This document shows positions 42,518 to 52,611 of a DNA stretch of 64,000 nucleotides, one piece after another (the first letter of the stretch is position 1; every line of letters starts with the position of its first letter). Position numbers and translations under genes: made by a program. This stretch comes from Spirosoma sp. SC4-14. Its GTDB lineage: Bacteria > Bacteroidota > Bacteroidia > Cytophagales > Spirosomataceae. The stretch is from contig NZ_CP147518.1 of the NCBI RefSeq assembly GCF_037201965.1, positions 87,001-151,000 of the forward strand, read 5' to 3'. The notes below the pieces were generated by a model, which did not search any database, was not told the DNA's origin, and was given only the letters and a program-made list of their open reading frames with translations.

Positions 42518-44056
42518 ATGAGTACATTTAAAAAATTAGCCAGCGATACGGCCCTTTACGGTGTGAGCACCATTTTAGGGCGTATGCTCAATTTTGCGCT
42601 GGTTCCGTTGCAAACGTATGTGTTCACGCGCCCCGAAGAGATGGCGTCGAACGTAGAATTATATAGCTGGGTTGCCATTCTGCTGGTTGTCTATACGTTT
42701 GGGCTTGAAACCGCATTTTTTCGCTTTGCCGCCCGTCGGCCAGAAGACAAAATCAAGGTATTCGACGAAACACTGAGCATTGTCTTCATCATCAGCGCTT
42801 TCTTTTCAATACTGATCATTCTGCTCACACCCAAAATTGTTGTGTGGCTCGATTATCCGGGACAGGAATTGTCGGTTATCTGGGTGGCACTGATTGTGGC
42901 TATCGATGCCATAATGGCCATTCCCTTTGCCCGCCTGCGGGTCGAGAATCGGGCTCGTCGATTTGTTCAGGCAAAAATTATTAACATTCTGATTGTGGTG
43001 GCGCTGAATGTGTTTTTCCTGATCTTCTGTCGGGATGTTTATAACGGAAAATACCTGTCGGTCCTGAAGCCGGTAATCGACCTGATTTATTATCCGAGTA
43101 TTGGTCCGGGCTATATCATTCTGGCTAATTTGTTGGGCAACGCTACGTATTTTGTGCTGCTACGGGATGCTTTCGAAGGGTTTCGATTCCGGCTCAATAA
43201 GGACGAAGCAAAAACAATGCTGATCTACGCGGCTCCGCTGATGCTAACGAGTCTGGCAGGGTTCGTTAACTCTATGACCGACCGGCTGTTTTTGCAGCAC
43301 TGGCTACCCGACAATTTTTATCCGGGGCTGACCAGCAAAGATGCCCTCGGCATTTATGGTAACTGCCTGAAACTATCGGTGTTTATGGCCCTGGTCATTC
43401 AGTCGTTTAAGTTTGCGGCCGATCCGTTTTTTTTCTCCCGTGCCGAAGATAAAAACTCGCCCAAGCTACTGGCCGACGTAACGAAGTGGTTTATTATCGT
43501 TTGTGTGCTGATTTGGGTGGGCGTTAGCCTGAATCTGGATGTGGTGGGGTTACTGGTTTCGAAGAAGTACCGACCCGGTTTGCCCGTGGTTCCGCTTTTG
43601 TTGCTAGCCAATCTGTTTCTGGGTGTTTACTATAACATCTCATTCTGGTTTAAGCTCAGCGACAAAACCCAGTTTGGAACCCTCATTACGATCATTGGTG
43701 CTGCCATAACCATAGCCGGAAACATCGTTCTTATTCCATTGCTGGGCTATATGGGCTGTGCTATTGCCTTCCTGGTATCGAGCTTTCTTATGATGGTGAT
43801 TTGTTACGGACTAGGGGAGAAGTATTATCCCGTTCCCTATCATATAGGGTCGGCGGTTGGCTATATTTTAGGCGCGGGACTGCTGATCTACGCATCGGAA
43901 TACATCAAAATCCCGAACCTATGGCTGTCGGTGCCCTATCATATGGCGCTGTTTGGGTTGTTTGTTGCTGTTGTGCTGGTTATCGAACGCAATACCTTTC
44001 TGCCTGCACTGGAGCGGTTTCGTAAGCGCAAAGTATCTGATAAAGTTAAAGCCTAA
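42518..44056 (+). CDS. Polysaccharide flippase (Wzx/MVF-type oligosaccharide exporter)
   Basis: A 512-residue polytopic inner-membrane protein with about fourteen hydrophobic segments. The N-terminus LASDTALYGVSTILGRMLNF matches flippases that move lipid-linked oligosaccharides across the membrane, as does the later APLMLTSLAGFVNSMTDRLFL. The C-terminal half has paired helices around FLGVYYNISFWFKLSDKTQF. It is divergent from purH and isolated from the polysaccharide cluster at 1-5 kb, which lacks a flippase in this window, so it could serve that pathway. The last codons (KVKA and stop) lie in the left arm of a 28-bp palindrome. Confidence 0.87.
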   Translation: MSTFKKLASDTALYGVSTILGRMLNFALVPLQTYVFTRPEEMASNVELYSWVAILLVVYTFGLETAFFRFAARRPEDKIKVFDETLSIVFIISAFFSILIILLTPKIVVWLDYPGQELSVIWVALIVAIDAIMAIPFARLRVENRARRFVQAKIINILIVVALNVFFLIFCRDVYNGKYLSVLKPVIDLIYYPSIGPGYIILANLLGNATYFVLLRDAFEGFRFRLNKDEAKTMLIYAAPLMLTSLAGFVNSMTDRLFLQHWLPDNFYPGLTSKDALGIYGNCLKLSVFMALVIQSFKFAADPFFFSRAEDKNSPKLLADVTKWFIIVCVLIWVGVSLNLDVVGLLVSKKYRPGLPVVPLLLLANLFLGVYYNISFWFKLSDKTQFGTLITIIGAAITIAGNIVLIPLLGYMGCAIAFLVSSFLMMVICYGLGEKYYPVPYHIGSAVGYILGAGLLIYASEYIKIPNLWLSVPYHMALFGLFVAVVLVIERNTFLPALERFRKRKVSDKVKA

Positions 44057-44103
44057 AAAACCTAAAAGGTCTCGAAGACCTTTTAGGTTTTTTAGGCTTT
44101 AAC
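44045..44103. terminator. Perfect 28-bp palindrome shared by convergent gene ends
   Basis: Arms 44045-44072 and 44076-44103 pair without mismatch around CGA. Left arm contains the flippase stop codon (44054-44056). The right arm lies seven bases before the stop of the oppositely oriented DUF4249 gene. Runs of A and T inside the arms make it usable as a bidirectional terminator. Confidence 0.85.
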
Positions 44104-44110
44104 CTGCTAA

Positions 44111-45007
44111 TCACAAATCGGGGCGTAGGTTTGCTTCTTCGACCTTTGCTGTTCGGCTCTGCACGGCGGAGGTGATAAAAAAACCAACGGCTTTTTTTCC
44201 CGCAGTATTCGTATTTACGATGTTTGTAGGCACATTGGTTGGGGGAGTTGCGAATAAACCACCGTTCGTAATCTGTGTGCGTAACTCCTGCCAGAACTCA
44301 AACGCTTCTTTCGGAAGTGATTGTATCTCAACCTTAACGACATCGTTGAAGGTATACAGACTGTCGGGGTTAATCGACTGGCGAATGGGCAGGATAAACA
44401 TCAGCCCATCGGTATCGGCACTTCCCTGAAAAGCACCGTCCTGAGCCAATATGATGTTACCGGGTTTGTTTTGAAGTTCGCCGTTTCGGTAAAACTTAAC
44501 CCGGCAGTAATCCGTCGCGCCTGGCAGATCGCGGGCATAAAATTCGCCCTGGTAGCCTTCGGTTTTCGAGAATGGGTTCAGTTTCGTTTTTACGAACGTG
44601 ATCGAATCGACCGTTGGAACGCGGTTTAGTTTAGAACTGGATTGATAGGTTTCGCCCTGAAACGCAATATTCAGTTGATAGGTCCGGCCAATGTGGCCGA
44701 GCGTATCGTTGCCAGTAGGTTGCCACACATAATAACCGTCGTTGTCGGGGTCAGTGAATGAATAAGATTTGCCAGCATCGTCGGTAACCGTAACGGTTGC
44801 GCTGAGAGCCGCTGGCGGTGTGCTGCTATCGAAATAGGCTGATGTTTGCGTCAGTCGGATGGTTTGCGGGCCGGGCTGATCGGTAATGGTGGCATCGACC
44901 GATAACTGCGATGTACCCGTATCGAGTTTGGCATCAATAACGGTTTCGCAACTGTTCAGAAACAAAACGGTTAGCAGTAAGCAGGGGATTAAAAGGTATC
45001 GTTGCAT
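44111..45007 (-). CDS. DUF4249 domain lipoprotein
   Basis: A 298-residue outer-membrane-associated lipoprotein. The N-terminal signal MQRYLLIPCLLLTVLFLNSC has a good lipobox (LNSC, Cys20). The mature part is a beta-rich DUF4249 domain, including LSVDATITDQPGPQTIRLT near the start and TYQLNIAFQGETYQSSS in the middle. Members are nearly always encoded beside a TonB-dependent receptor, as here (5 nt after it). It probably acts at the cell surface as substrate binder for that receptor. Its cargo is unknown. Confidence 0.9.
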   Translation of the reverse strand: MQRYLLIPCLLLTVLFLNSCETVIDAKLDTGTSQLSVDATITDQPGPQTIRLTQTSAYFDSSTPPAALSATVTVTDDAGKSYSFTDPDNDGYYVWQPTGNDTLGHIGRTYQLNIAFQGETYQSSSKLNRVPTVDSITFVKTKLNPFSKTEGYQGEFYARDLPGATDYCRVKFYRNGELQNKPGNIILAQDGAFQGSADTDGLMFILPIRQSINPDSLYTFNDVVKVEIQSLPKEAFEFWQELRTQITNGGLFATPPTNVPTNIVNTNTAGKKAVGFFITSAVQSRTAKVEEANLRPDL

Positions 45008-45012
45008 CTTTA

Positions 45013-47430
45013 CTAAAACTTAAAGTTGTAGGTTACCGATGGGATGAGCGTCGCAAACACCGAATACTTGATGGCTTCCGTTACCTGCGGATTGTCGGCA
45101 TTGGGCTGGAAGTAAACCGAGAACGGGTTCTTGCGGGCATAGACGTTGTAGACCGAAAAGACCCAGTTATCTTCTTTGCGCTTGCCCGGTCGTTTTCGCC
45201 CCTGTAGGGTTGCCGCCAGATCGAGTCGATGATAGGCTGGAATGCGGTAGTTATTGCGGCCGTCGTATACAGGTGTTACATACCCTTCATATTCGAATCG
45301 ATTGGTTGGAAACGTGCCGGGCGTACCACTGGCCAGGGTAAACGTAGCTGAGAAATTCCAGCGTTTGGCATTCGGTGGGTCGAACAACAGCACCGATGTA
45401 AGCGTATGGCGTTTGTCGAAACGGGTTGGATACCATTTACCATTATTGATGCCATCGACCTGCCGTTCGGTTTTGGCCAGTGTATAGCTGATCCAGCCGT
45501 TGACAACGCCGGTTGTGCGTTTTATGAAAAATTCGGCACCGTAGGCCCGGCCTTTGCCGTTGAGCAGATCGCCTTCCAGGTATTTATTCAGAATCAGATT
45601 CGCACCGTCGATGTAGTCGATCTGGTTCTGAAGCCATTTGTAATATACTTCGACCGATGCTTCGAACTCGCTACCCGATTTGCCAAAGTTTTTGAAGTAG
45701 CCACCGGCAAGCTGATCGGCAACTTGCGGGCGGATGTTGTTGGACGATGGCGTCCAGACGTCCAGTGGCGTCGATGCGGTTGTGTTGGAAATCAGGTGAA
45801 TGTATTGGGCTGTTCGGTTGTAGCTCAGTTTGAACGAACTGTTATTTTGGAGTTCGTATTTAGCCGAAAAGCGGGGCTCCCAGTTTCCATAGGTCTGGAT
45901 TACCTCACCCCGTTTGTAGGTTTGCGTAGACACCAGTGGTTTCCGCTGACCTGCCGCAACGTCGGTCGCAAAGGTGTAGGCTTCGCCGGTGCCAATGTAG
46001 TTGAAGAGCGAATACCGCAGGCCATACTGTAGTTGCAACCGCGAGGTCAGTTGTTGCTCGTTGCCTACATACAGCGCATTTTCGAGTGCGTATTTGTTGG
46101 CAAGCCCGAATGTGCGGATAGCACCGGCGCTGGCAGCTGTTGCCGTACCGGGCTGGAAATCATGAACAATGGCCTGGCCACCAAACGTAATGGTATTTTT
46201 GCCCAGAAACAGCGAAAAATCAGGTTTTAAGCTATAATCGACAATGCGCGAATCGGTCCTGAAATAGTCATTCGGTTTTTTCTGCTTCAGGTCCGTGTTG
46301 AGCGAATAATCATAATTGCTGTAGTAGGCTGTTGTGTTCAGAAACAGGCGGTCGCTGAACACATGATTCCAACGGGCCGAAACCGTTGCATTGCCCCAGT
46401 TGAAACCAAAATCTGCCCCAAACACGTCGCGGCCTAAATAGCCCGATAGAAATACGATGTTTTTATCATTGATTCGATAGTTGCCTTTAGCCGTCAGATC
46501 ATAGAAATAGAATTTCGCTCCTTTCAAATCACTATTCAAAAAAGGTTGGGCAAGAATGTCGGCATACGAGCGTCGAGCAGCAACAATAAACGAGCCTTTG
46601 CCTTTGAAGAGTGGCCGTTCGTAAGATAAACGGCTAAAAATAAGTCCAATACCACCGTTTAGTTCGGGCTTTTTGGCATTTCCTTCTTTTAGTCGAACAT
46701 CCAGAATGGACGAAATGCGGCCACCATAATTGGCCGGAATTCCTCCTTTTATGAGCTTAACATCTTTGACCGCATCGGGATTGAAAACCGAGAAAAAGCC
46801 AAAGAGGTGGGATGAATTATAAACTGGGGCTTCATCGAGCAACACCAGATTCTGGTCGATGCTGCCCCCGCGAACGTTAAAACCAGTAGCACCTTCGCCA
46901 ACCGTTGAAACGCCCGGCAGTAATTGAATGCTGCGCACTACATCAACTTCGCCAAGGAGGGCCGGTATTCGTTTGAGCGTCTTAACATCAATCTGATTCA
47001 CGCTCATTTCTATATTTTTGACGTTATCGTCTTCGCGCCGGGTCGATACCACAACTTCCTGAAGCTGCTTACCTTCTTCTTTTAATTCAATATCGAGCCG
47101 AACGTTGCGATCGATCAGGGCTACAGTTTTTGTCTGTTTTTCGTAACCGACATAAGAAATCACAAGGTTATAATTACCCGCGGGAACGGTAACAGCATAA
47201 AACCCATAACTGTTGGTAACGGCTCCGGTACCGGTTTCTTTCACATAAACCGATACGCCAATCAGCCCTTCGCCATTGGCAGCATCTTTAATATAGCCGC
47301 TCACGGTAAGTTGAGCAGGTACTGGCTTAGTTAGGCCATGCGCGTTCTGGTCGCTCTGGGCTTGAGTGTAACTGCTGCCGGCTAAAACTATAAGCAGGCA
47401 GAGAAACCTGGTCAGTGTATTGCTTTTCAT
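45013..47430 (-). CDS. TonB-dependent receptor with carboxypeptidase regulatory-like N-terminal domain
   Basis: An 805-residue outer-membrane receptor for energy-dependent uptake. Signal peptide 1-24 (CLLIVLAGSSYTQAQS). Residues about 42-125 are a CarboxypepD_reg-like domain (VSGYIKDAANGEGLIGVSVY), followed by the plug (about 130-240) with VVSTRREDDNVKNIEMS and GATGFNVRGGSIDQNLVLLD, and a 22-strand barrel to the end with the terminal TYNFKF. The plug region NSSHLFGFFSVFNPDAVKD resembles the group of receptors paired with DUF4249 rather than SusC/RagA proteins. Cotranscribed with the lipoprotein gene 5 nt downstream. The substrate cannot be inferred. Confidence 0.93.
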   Translation of the reverse strand: MKSNTLTRFLCLLIVLAGSSYTQAQSDQNAHGLTKPVPAQLTVSGYIKDAANGEGLIGVSVYVKETGTGAVTNSYGFYAVTVPAGNYNLVISYVGYEKQTKTVALIDRNVRLDIELKEEGKQLQEVVVSTRREDDNVKNIEMSVNQIDVKTLKRIPALLGEVDVVRSIQLLPGVSTVGEGATGFNVRGGSIDQNLVLLDEAPVYNSSHLFGFFSVFNPDAVKDVKLIKGGIPANYGGRISSILDVRLKEGNAKKPELNGGIGLIFSRLSYERPLFKGKGSFIVAARRSYADILAQPFLNSDLKGAKFYFYDLTAKGNYRINDKNIVFLSGYLGRDVFGADFGFNWGNATVSARWNHVFSDRLFLNTTAYYSNYDYSLNTDLKQKKPNDYFRTDSRIVDYSLKPDFSLFLGKNTITFGGQAIVHDFQPGTATAASAGAIRTFGLANKYALENALYVGNEQQLTSRLQLQYGLRYSLFNYIGTGEAYTFATDVAAGQRKPLVSTQTYKRGEVIQTYGNWEPRFSAKYELQNNSSFKLSYNRTAQYIHLISNTTASTPLDVWTPSSNNIRPQVADQLAGGYFKNFGKSGSEFEASVEVYYKWLQNQIDYIDGANLILNKYLEGDLLNGKGRAYGAEFFIKRTTGVVNGWISYTLAKTERQVDGINNGKWYPTRFDKRHTLTSVLLFDPPNAKRWNFSATFTLASGTPGTFPTNRFEYEGYVTPVYDGRNNYRIPAYHRLDLAATLQGRKRPGKRKEDNWVFSVYNVYARKNPFSVYFQPNADNPQVTEAIKYSVFATLIPSVTYNFKF

Positions 47431-47491
47431 TCGGTTGTTTGTAAATTACTGGGAGGGATACGGGGTAGTTTTATGATTACAGATGGTGTCG

Positions 47492-47524
47492 CAAAAGTAG
47501 GTAAGCCGCTGCCGGGCTTCTCAA
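47492..47524 (-). promoter_or_regulatory. Candidate promoter of the TonB receptor-DUF4249 operon
   Basis: On the minus strand TACTTTTG (47499-47492) fits the -7 consensus exactly. TTG at 47524-47522 lies 22 nt upstream, slightly long. The start codon is about 60 nt downstream. Confidence 0.5.
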
Positions 47525-47659
47525 AAAATTAGATAAAGCAGCGAAATTCGAGTGTGAACGGCACTATTTTTTGTATAAAAATAATATCCTGTTCAGCCGC
47601 TGTTAGTAGCTGGAATGGCTTTTTCAGAATCATCTTAGACCATTTTTTTTATTTTCTTC

Positions 47660-48517
47660 ATGCGAATTTTCTTTGTTCTCCTGTTGCTGTTTTCAAAAGC
47701 AGTTGTTGCTCAGTCGCTGCTGTGGGAAGTGTCGGGCAATGGGTTGAAACAGCCGTCTTATCTGTTCGGGACATACCATATTCTGAAAGACAGTTATCTC
47801 GACAAAACCCCTACGGTTCGCTCAACATTTACTAAATCGGAGGGCGTTGTGGTCGAAACAACGGTCGACTCTACGGCTATGTTGAGCATGGCGATGCGGG
47901 CCATTATGCCCGGTACTAGTTTGAAGAAACTATTATCGGAGGCCGATTATCAGCTTGTCGCTGATGAATTTAAGAAAACAACGGGCTACGATCTGGCGAT
48001 GTTTAATCAGATGAAGCCGATTATGGCCTCCACAATGTTGAGTTTAGGCTATACAGAAAAAGAAGTCGATACGCTTCGTCAGTTCAGCGGGCAACCGCTT
48101 GATCTGTATTTTATGATTGAAGCGAAGAAACAAGGGAAAGTGCTGACTCCACTCGAAACAATGGATCAGCAGATGACCTATTTGCTCGATCATGATCCGG
48201 TCGACAAGCAGGCAGCCGATCTGGTCAGAATGGTTAAAGAAAAAGACGACATGCAGGGCGAAGGTAAGAAACTAACGGATCTTTATCTGGCGGGTAATAT
48301 TGATGGCATGTGGGAGCTGAGCCAGCAATACGAAACCAAATATGGCGACCTATCGTATCTGGTAAAAGAACGAAACCAGAACTGGATGGCAAAGCTCCCG
48401 GCTCTGATGGCCCTACGCCCAACTTTTGTGGCCGTGGGTGCGCTTCATTTGCCCGGCCCCGATGGCCTGATTAAGCTGCTCCGTAAAGCCGGGTATACGC
48501 TGAAACCGGTAAAATAA
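47660..48517 (+). CDS. TraB/GumN family protein
   Basis: A 285-residue exported protein. A signal peptide (MRIFFVLLLLFSKAVVAQS) precedes the TraB/GumN fold. The two diagnostic GxxH-type motifs are FGTYHIL (37-42) near the N-terminus and VAVGALHLPGPDGL near the C-terminus; together they form the putative metal site of a family related to Tiki-type peptidases. The region GTSLKKLLSEADYQLV fits the first helix after motif one. Enzyme activity in bacteria has not been established for most members. Monocistronic, convergent with a small minus-strand frame. Confidence 0.9.
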   Translation: MRIFFVLLLLFSKAVVAQSLLWEVSGNGLKQPSYLFGTYHILKDSYLDKTPTVRSTFTKSEGVVVETTVDSTAMLSMAMRAIMPGTSLKKLLSEADYQLVADEFKKTTGYDLAMFNQMKPIMASTMLSLGYTEKEVDTLRQFSGQPLDLYFMIEAKKQGKVLTPLETMDQQMTYLLDHDPVDKQAADLVRMVKEKDDMQGEGKKLTDLYLAGNIDGMWELSQQYETKYGDLSYLVKERNQNWMAKLPALMALRPTFVAVGALHLPGPDGLIKLLRKAGYTLKPVK

Positions 48518-48532
48518 CCAGTAAGTTTTGGC

Positions 48533-48802
48533 TCAATAGAGCTCAAACGGAATCAGAAAAACGGGGCCTTCAAATTCTCGTATCTGCTGAATAATGTTTT
48601 CGTCATCGGGGCGTAATTCGTCGAACAGATCATCGCCGAAATGATTCGTAGTGATCACAATAATCGTATTCGGATTGATTGTTTTAAGCCTATACTCATA
48701 GCCATCAATATCTGTCATCGGAAAGTCATAACTAGCTGGTTCTCCTGTTATTGGGCAAATAGTGAAGTGGTTTGCTGCTGTGTTTAAGACTCCCATCGGC
48801 AT
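48533..48802 (-). CDS. Small conserved-looking protein of unknown function
   Basis: An 89-residue frame from ATG 48802. It has no signal peptide and no recognised domain. CPITGEPASYDFPMTDIDG resembles the start of a short all-beta module with two hydrophilic turns; the C-terminus GPVFLIPFELY is hydrophobic. The composition and acidic character look coding. It lies downstream of the uvrA gene on the same strand, beyond a hairpin, and the end approaches the TraB gene by 16 nt. No function can be suggested. Confidence 0.5.
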   Translation of the reverse strand: MPMGVLNTAANHFTICPITGEPASYDFPMTDIDGYEYRLKTINPNTIIVITTNHFGDDLFDELRPDDENIIQQIREFEGPVFLIPFELY

Positions 48803-48839
48803 ACAAGGTTTCCTGTACGAAAATTGACAAGAATACAGA

Positions 48840-48869
48840 AGACTTCCTACTCACCAGAGCAGGAAGTCT
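48840..48869 (-). terminator. Terminator-like hairpin after uvrA
   Basis: AGACTTCCT-A-CTC pairs with GAG-C-AGGAAGTCT (one mismatch), 4-nt loop, T-rich DNA following on the minus strand, about 40 nt after the uvrA stop. Confidence 0.55.
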
Positions 48870-48906
48870 GTAATCTTAACAGCATAGTAATATTAACAAC
48901 CGTTCG

Positions 48907-51801
48907 CTATATTTTTCCGCGCAGAAACTCGGCAGTGTAGTTGGGCTCAGTAAGCTGCACCATCTCTTCGGGCGTACCCGTAAACGTGATATAGCCACCC
49001 ATTTCACCACCTTCGGGACCAAGATCGATGATGTGGTCGGCACTCTTGATCACTTCCATATTGTGCTCGATAATAATCACTGAGTCGCCCTGATCGACAA
49101 GCGCATTGATGGCTGCCAGGAGCTTACGGATATCGTGAAAATGTAAGCCCGTTGTAGGCTCATCGAATATGAAAAGCGTGCTGCCTTTGTTAGGATTGCC
49201 TTTGCTCAGAAACGATGCCAGCTTTACACGTTGCGCTTCGCCCCCCGAAAGCGTATTCGCCGATTGGCCAAGCCCGATGTAGCCAAGGCCAACCTCCTGC
49301 AATGGCCGGAGTTTATCAGCCATTTTGGAATCGGCTTTTCGGAAAAACTCCATGGCTTCATCTACAGTCATGTCCAGAATATCCGACACGTTTTTGTCCT
49401 GTAGTGTCACCTCCAGTATTTCCTGTTTGAAGCGTTTGCCACCACATCCTTCGCATTTAAGGTAGATGTCGGCCATAAACTGCATCTCAATCTTTACCTC
49501 GCCCTCGCCCTGGCAGACTTCGCAACGGCCACCGTCGACATTGAATGAAAAATGACTTGGTTTGTAGCCACGCGACTTTGATAGAGGCTGATCGGCCATA
49601 ACCTGACGCAGATAGTCGTAGGCTTTAATGTAGGTAACCGGGTTCGACCGACTCGACTTGCCAATTGGATTCTGATCGATCATTTCAATGGCCGAAATAC
49701 GATCGATCGAGCCTTCCAGGCTGTCGTATTTGCCCGCTTCTTCAGTACCTTCTCCTTTCTGACGCATAAGAGCCGGATAGAGCACCTTTCTGATCAGTGT
49801 ACTTTTGCCCGAGCCCGATACGCCCGTAACAACCGTAAGCGTATTGAGCGGAAACCGTACATTCACGGTTTTGAGGTTGTTTTCGCGCGCGCCTTTCAGC
49901 TCAATAAAATTCGTAGCTCTCCGTCGGTATCGGGGCACTTCTACCGTTTCGCGGCCAGTCAGAAAATCGAGGGTATGAGAAGGAAGTGAAAGCGATACCG
50001 AATTATTTTCTTCTGTATTCTTCATTCTTAACTCTTCACTTTTCACTTCCTCCCAGGTACCCTGGAAAACCAGATGGCCACCGAGCGAACCCGCTTCCGG
50101 GCCAATGTCGATCAACTGATCGGCGGCCCTCATCACTTCTTCTTCGTGTTCAACCACAATAACGGTATTGCCCATGTCGCGGAGCGATTCGAGCACACTC
50201 ACCAGCCGTTTGGTGTCGCGGGGGTGTAGGCCAATACTGGGTTCATCGAGAATATACATTGAGCCTACCAGTGCCGAGCCCAAGGATGTAGCCAGTTTGA
50301 TACGCTGGTATTCGCCCCCCGAAAGCGTATTCGTTAACCGGTTCAGTGTTAGGTAGCCCAGTCCGACTCGTTCCATATAATCGAGTCGGTTGCGGATTTC
50401 GATCAGAATTCGATTGGCAACCTGCTGCTGGTGCTCGGCAAGGTTGAGGTCTCTGAAAAAAGCGGTTACTTTCGTAATAGGCATCAAAACCAGATCGGTG
50501 ATTGATTTTCCTGCGATTTTTACATAGCCCGCATCCTTCCGTAAACGCGATCCCCGGCATTCGGGGCAGGAGGTTTTGCCCCGGTAGCGAGACAGCATAA
50601 CCCGATACTGAACTTTAAATGTCTGGCTTTCTACATAGTCGAAAAAACCGTTCAAGCCGTCGAAGTATTGGTTGCCGGTCCAGAGCACTTCCTGTTCGTC
50701 CGGTGTCAGATCTTTATATGGACGATGAATCGGAAAATCGAACCGAATGCCGTTTTTGAGCAACGGTTTCAGAAATTCTTCGCTCATTTTTTCGCTCCGC
50801 CACGGAGCAATAGCGCCTTCGAATACGGAGAGGTTTTTGTCGGGAATAACCAGATCGGGATCAATTCCCAGCACTTTACCGAAGCCATCGCACCGGCGGC
50901 ATGCGCCATACGGATTGTTGAACGTAAATAGATTGACACTTGGCTCCTCGAACGAAATACCATCCAGCTCAAACTTATCAGAGAACCCCCGGGACTCAAC
51001 GCCCACCACATCGACACGGCAAGAGCCATCGCCCTCGTTAAAGGCGGTTTGTACCGAATCAGAAAACCGATACAGATTATCTTCGTCTGGATTGCCGTTT
51101 GGGTCATAAATAACCGTTCCGCGATCGACTAAAATTTCGAGAGCAGAAAAGATATTTTCCTGTTGCGTTTGATTTTCCAGCAGCTCTTCGATCTGTAAAA
51201 CCTGCCCATCGGCTACAATACGGGTATAGCCTTTTTGCAGAAGAATATTCAGCTCATAGGCCAGCGTTCGGTCGTCGCGGATACGAAGCGGAGCCAGAAT
51301 CATAATCCGCTGCCCTTCTTCGAAGCTGTGAATAAAATTGACAACGTCGGTAACCGTATCTTTCCGAACTTCATGACCCGATATGGGCGAGTAGGTAATA
51401 CCCGCACGGGCGTAAAGCAATTTTAGATAATCATAAATTTCGGTCGACGTTCCAACCGTAGAGCGTGGGTTTCGGGTCGATACTTTTTGTTCGATGGCAA
51501 TGGCTGGCGAAACCCCTTTGATGTATTCAACTTCGGGTTTTTCCATCCGGCCCAGAAACTGACGGGCATAGCTGCTTAAGCTTTCAACGTACATGCGCTG
51601 CCCTTCGGCAAATAAGGTGTCGAATGCCAGCGACGATTTACCCGAACCCGACAGACCAGTCAGGACAACTAGTTTATTACGAGGAATAGCAACATCAATT
51701 CCTTTCAGATTGTGTACTTTCGCCCCCTTAATAATGATAAATTGCCTGGGGTCGAGGTAGTCAACCGACCGCAGTGGTTCGGTTTTCGAATTTTGAGTCA
51801 T
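48907..51801 (-). CDS. uvrA: Excinuclease ABC subunit A
   Basis: A 964-residue DNA damage sensor of nucleotide excision repair; dimeric ABC ATPase working with UvrB and UvrC. First ATPase: Walker [10 protein letters not shown] (49-57) and signature [12 protein letters not shown]. Second: Walker [11 protein letters not shown] and signature [12 protein letters not shown], Walker [16 protein letters not shown]. Zinc modules appear in [10 protein letters not shown] and in CEVCQGEG then CEGCGG. Residues about 584-605 ([16 protein letters not shown] and beyond) form an insertion between the two ATPase halves that resembles a translated dispersed repeat. Length is a little above the usual 940-950. 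The N-terminal dozen residues ([10 protein letters not shown]) are variable. Not adjacent to uvrB. Confidence 0.96.
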   Translation of the reverse strand: MTQNSKTEPLRSVDYLDPRQFIIIKGAKVHNLKGIDVAIPRNKLVVLTGLSGSGKSSLAFDTLFAEGQRMYVESLSSYARQFLGRMEKPEVEYIKGVSPAIAIEQKVSTRNPRSTVGTSTEIYDYLKLLYARAGITYSPISGHEVRKDTVTDVVNFIHSFEEGQRIMILAPLRIRDDRTLAYELNILLQKGYTRIVADGQVLQIEELLENQTQQENIFSALEILVDRGTVIYDPNGNPDEDNLYRFSDSVQTAFNEGDGSCRVDVVGVESRGFSDKFELDGISFEEPSVNLFTFNNPYGACRRCDGFGKVLGIDPDLVIPDKNLSVFEGAIAPWRSEKMSEEFLKPLLKNGIRFDFPIHRPYKDLTPDEQEVLWTGNQYFDGLNGFFDYVESQTFKVQYRVMLSRYRGKTSCPECRGSRLRKDAGYVKIAGKSITDLVLMPITKVTAFFRDLNLAEHQQQVANRILIEIRNRLDYMERVGLGYLTLNRLTNTLSGGEYQRIKLATSLGSALVGSMYILDEPSIGLHPRDTKRLVSVLESLRDMGNTVIVVEHEEEVMRAADQLIDIGPEAGSLGGHLVFQGTWEEVKSEELRMKNTEENNSVSLSLPSHTLDFLTGRETVEVPRYRRRATNFIELKGARENNLKTVNVRFPLNTLTVVTGVSGSGKSTLIRKVLYPALMRQKGEGTEEAGKYDSLEGSIDRISAIEMIDQNPIGKSSRSNPVTYIKAYDYLRQVMADQPLSKSRGYKPSHFSFNVDGGRCEVCQGEGEVKIEMQFMADIYLKCEGCGGKRFKQEILEVTLQDKNVSDILDMTVDEAMEFFRKADSKMADKLRPLQEVGLGYIGLGQSANTLSGGEAQRVKLASFLSKGNPNKGSTLFIFDEPTTGLHFHDIRKLLAAINALVDQGDSVIIIEHNMEVIKSADHIIDLGPEGGEMGGYITFTGTPEEMVQLTEPNYTAEFLRGKI
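50011..50050 (-). repeat. Word-repeat-like insertion inside uvrA
   Basis: Read on the minus strand, this 40-nt stretch is purine-rich and built of overlapping words GTGAAAAGTGAAGAGTTAAG and AATGAAGAATACAGAA. Such text is common in intergenic DNA of Bacteroidota. Here it is translated in frame as [14 protein letters not shown]. It is AT-richer than flanking codons. Confidence 0.6.
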
Positions 51802-51951
51802 TCTAAGTCAGTAGGGTAAACTCTATCTAAATTTTAACGGTTTATTTGACGATATGGTTTCTCGATATTCGAATTCTTGTTAGCGTAGCTATGTGTGTAA
51901 ATACCTGTGGTTTCAGCTGCAACGGGGAACTGTTTTATTCCGTAATAATGA

Positions 51952-52584
51952 ATGAACCCAATGAATCTTTTTAATGAAGATAGTATTGGCTTGGTAGCTG
52001 CTTTGCTAATGGGTGGCCTGATTGGGGCCGAGCGGGAATACCATGGCAAATCGGCAGGCTTCCGAACAATGATCATGATTTGTATTGGCTCAGCGCTATT
52101 TACTATCATATCGGAGCGAATCGGAGACGACCGAATTGCTGCTAACATTGTCAATGGAATCGGTTTTTTGGGCGCAGGTATTATTTTTCGGGAAGAAAGC
52201 CGCATTAAAGGGCTAACAACAGCAGCAACGGTCTGGTCTGTTTCGGCACTGGGTATGTGCGTCGGTAGCCGACACTACGATATTGCGCTGATTGGTTTTG
52301 TTCTGATTATGAGCTCTCTGTTGTTTCTGACGCGGTTAGCAAAATGGATTCAGCGACTAAATCAGACTCGCGATTACCGGATTGTAACGCCGTTTCGGAA
52401 CAAAACGCTGGACCATTACGAAGCCTTTTTTGAAAAATGTGGTCTTTCGCCAACCCGACAGCAGCAGCAACGGTTGGGAGACAATATGATTGGGCATTGG
52501 CGCGTTGGCGGAACAGCCAAAAATCATGAAAAATGCATTGACCGATTGTTAAACGATCCCGAAGTAAAAGAATTCACCTTCTGA
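51952..52584 (+). CDS. MgtC/SapB family membrane protein
   Basis: A 210-residue inner-membrane protein. The family core lies in four N-terminal helices, with LLMGGLIGAEREYHGKSAGF (residues about 18-37) and ANIVNGIGFLGAGIIFREES, then GLTTAATVWSVSALGMCVG, as in MgtC. The C-terminal half (about 140-210) is a cytoplasmic ACT-like tail, NKTLDHYEAFFEKCGLS, which is short here. Members affect magnesium homeostasis, low-pH growth or ATP synthase activity. Two ATG codons (51952 and 51961) are possible starts. A 27-nt gap to the next gene suggests one operon. Confidence 0.9.
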   Translation: MNPMNLFNEDSIGLVAALLMGGLIGAEREYHGKSAGFRTMIMICIGSALFTIISERIGDDRIAANIVNGIGFLGAGIIFREESRIKGLTTAATVWSVSALGMCVGSRHYDIALIGFVLIMSSLLFLTRLAKWIQRLNQTRDYRIVTPFRNKTLDHYEAFFEKCGLSPTRQQQQRLGDNMIGHWRVGGTAKNHEKCIDRLLNDPEVKEFTF

Positions 52585-52611
52585 TTTCGTTCTATTTTAT
52601 ATAAACCTACC

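Noticed and set aside
45406..46032. A 208-codon plus-strand frame inside the TonB receptor gene
   Set aside because: Antisense shadow of a clearly recognised receptor.
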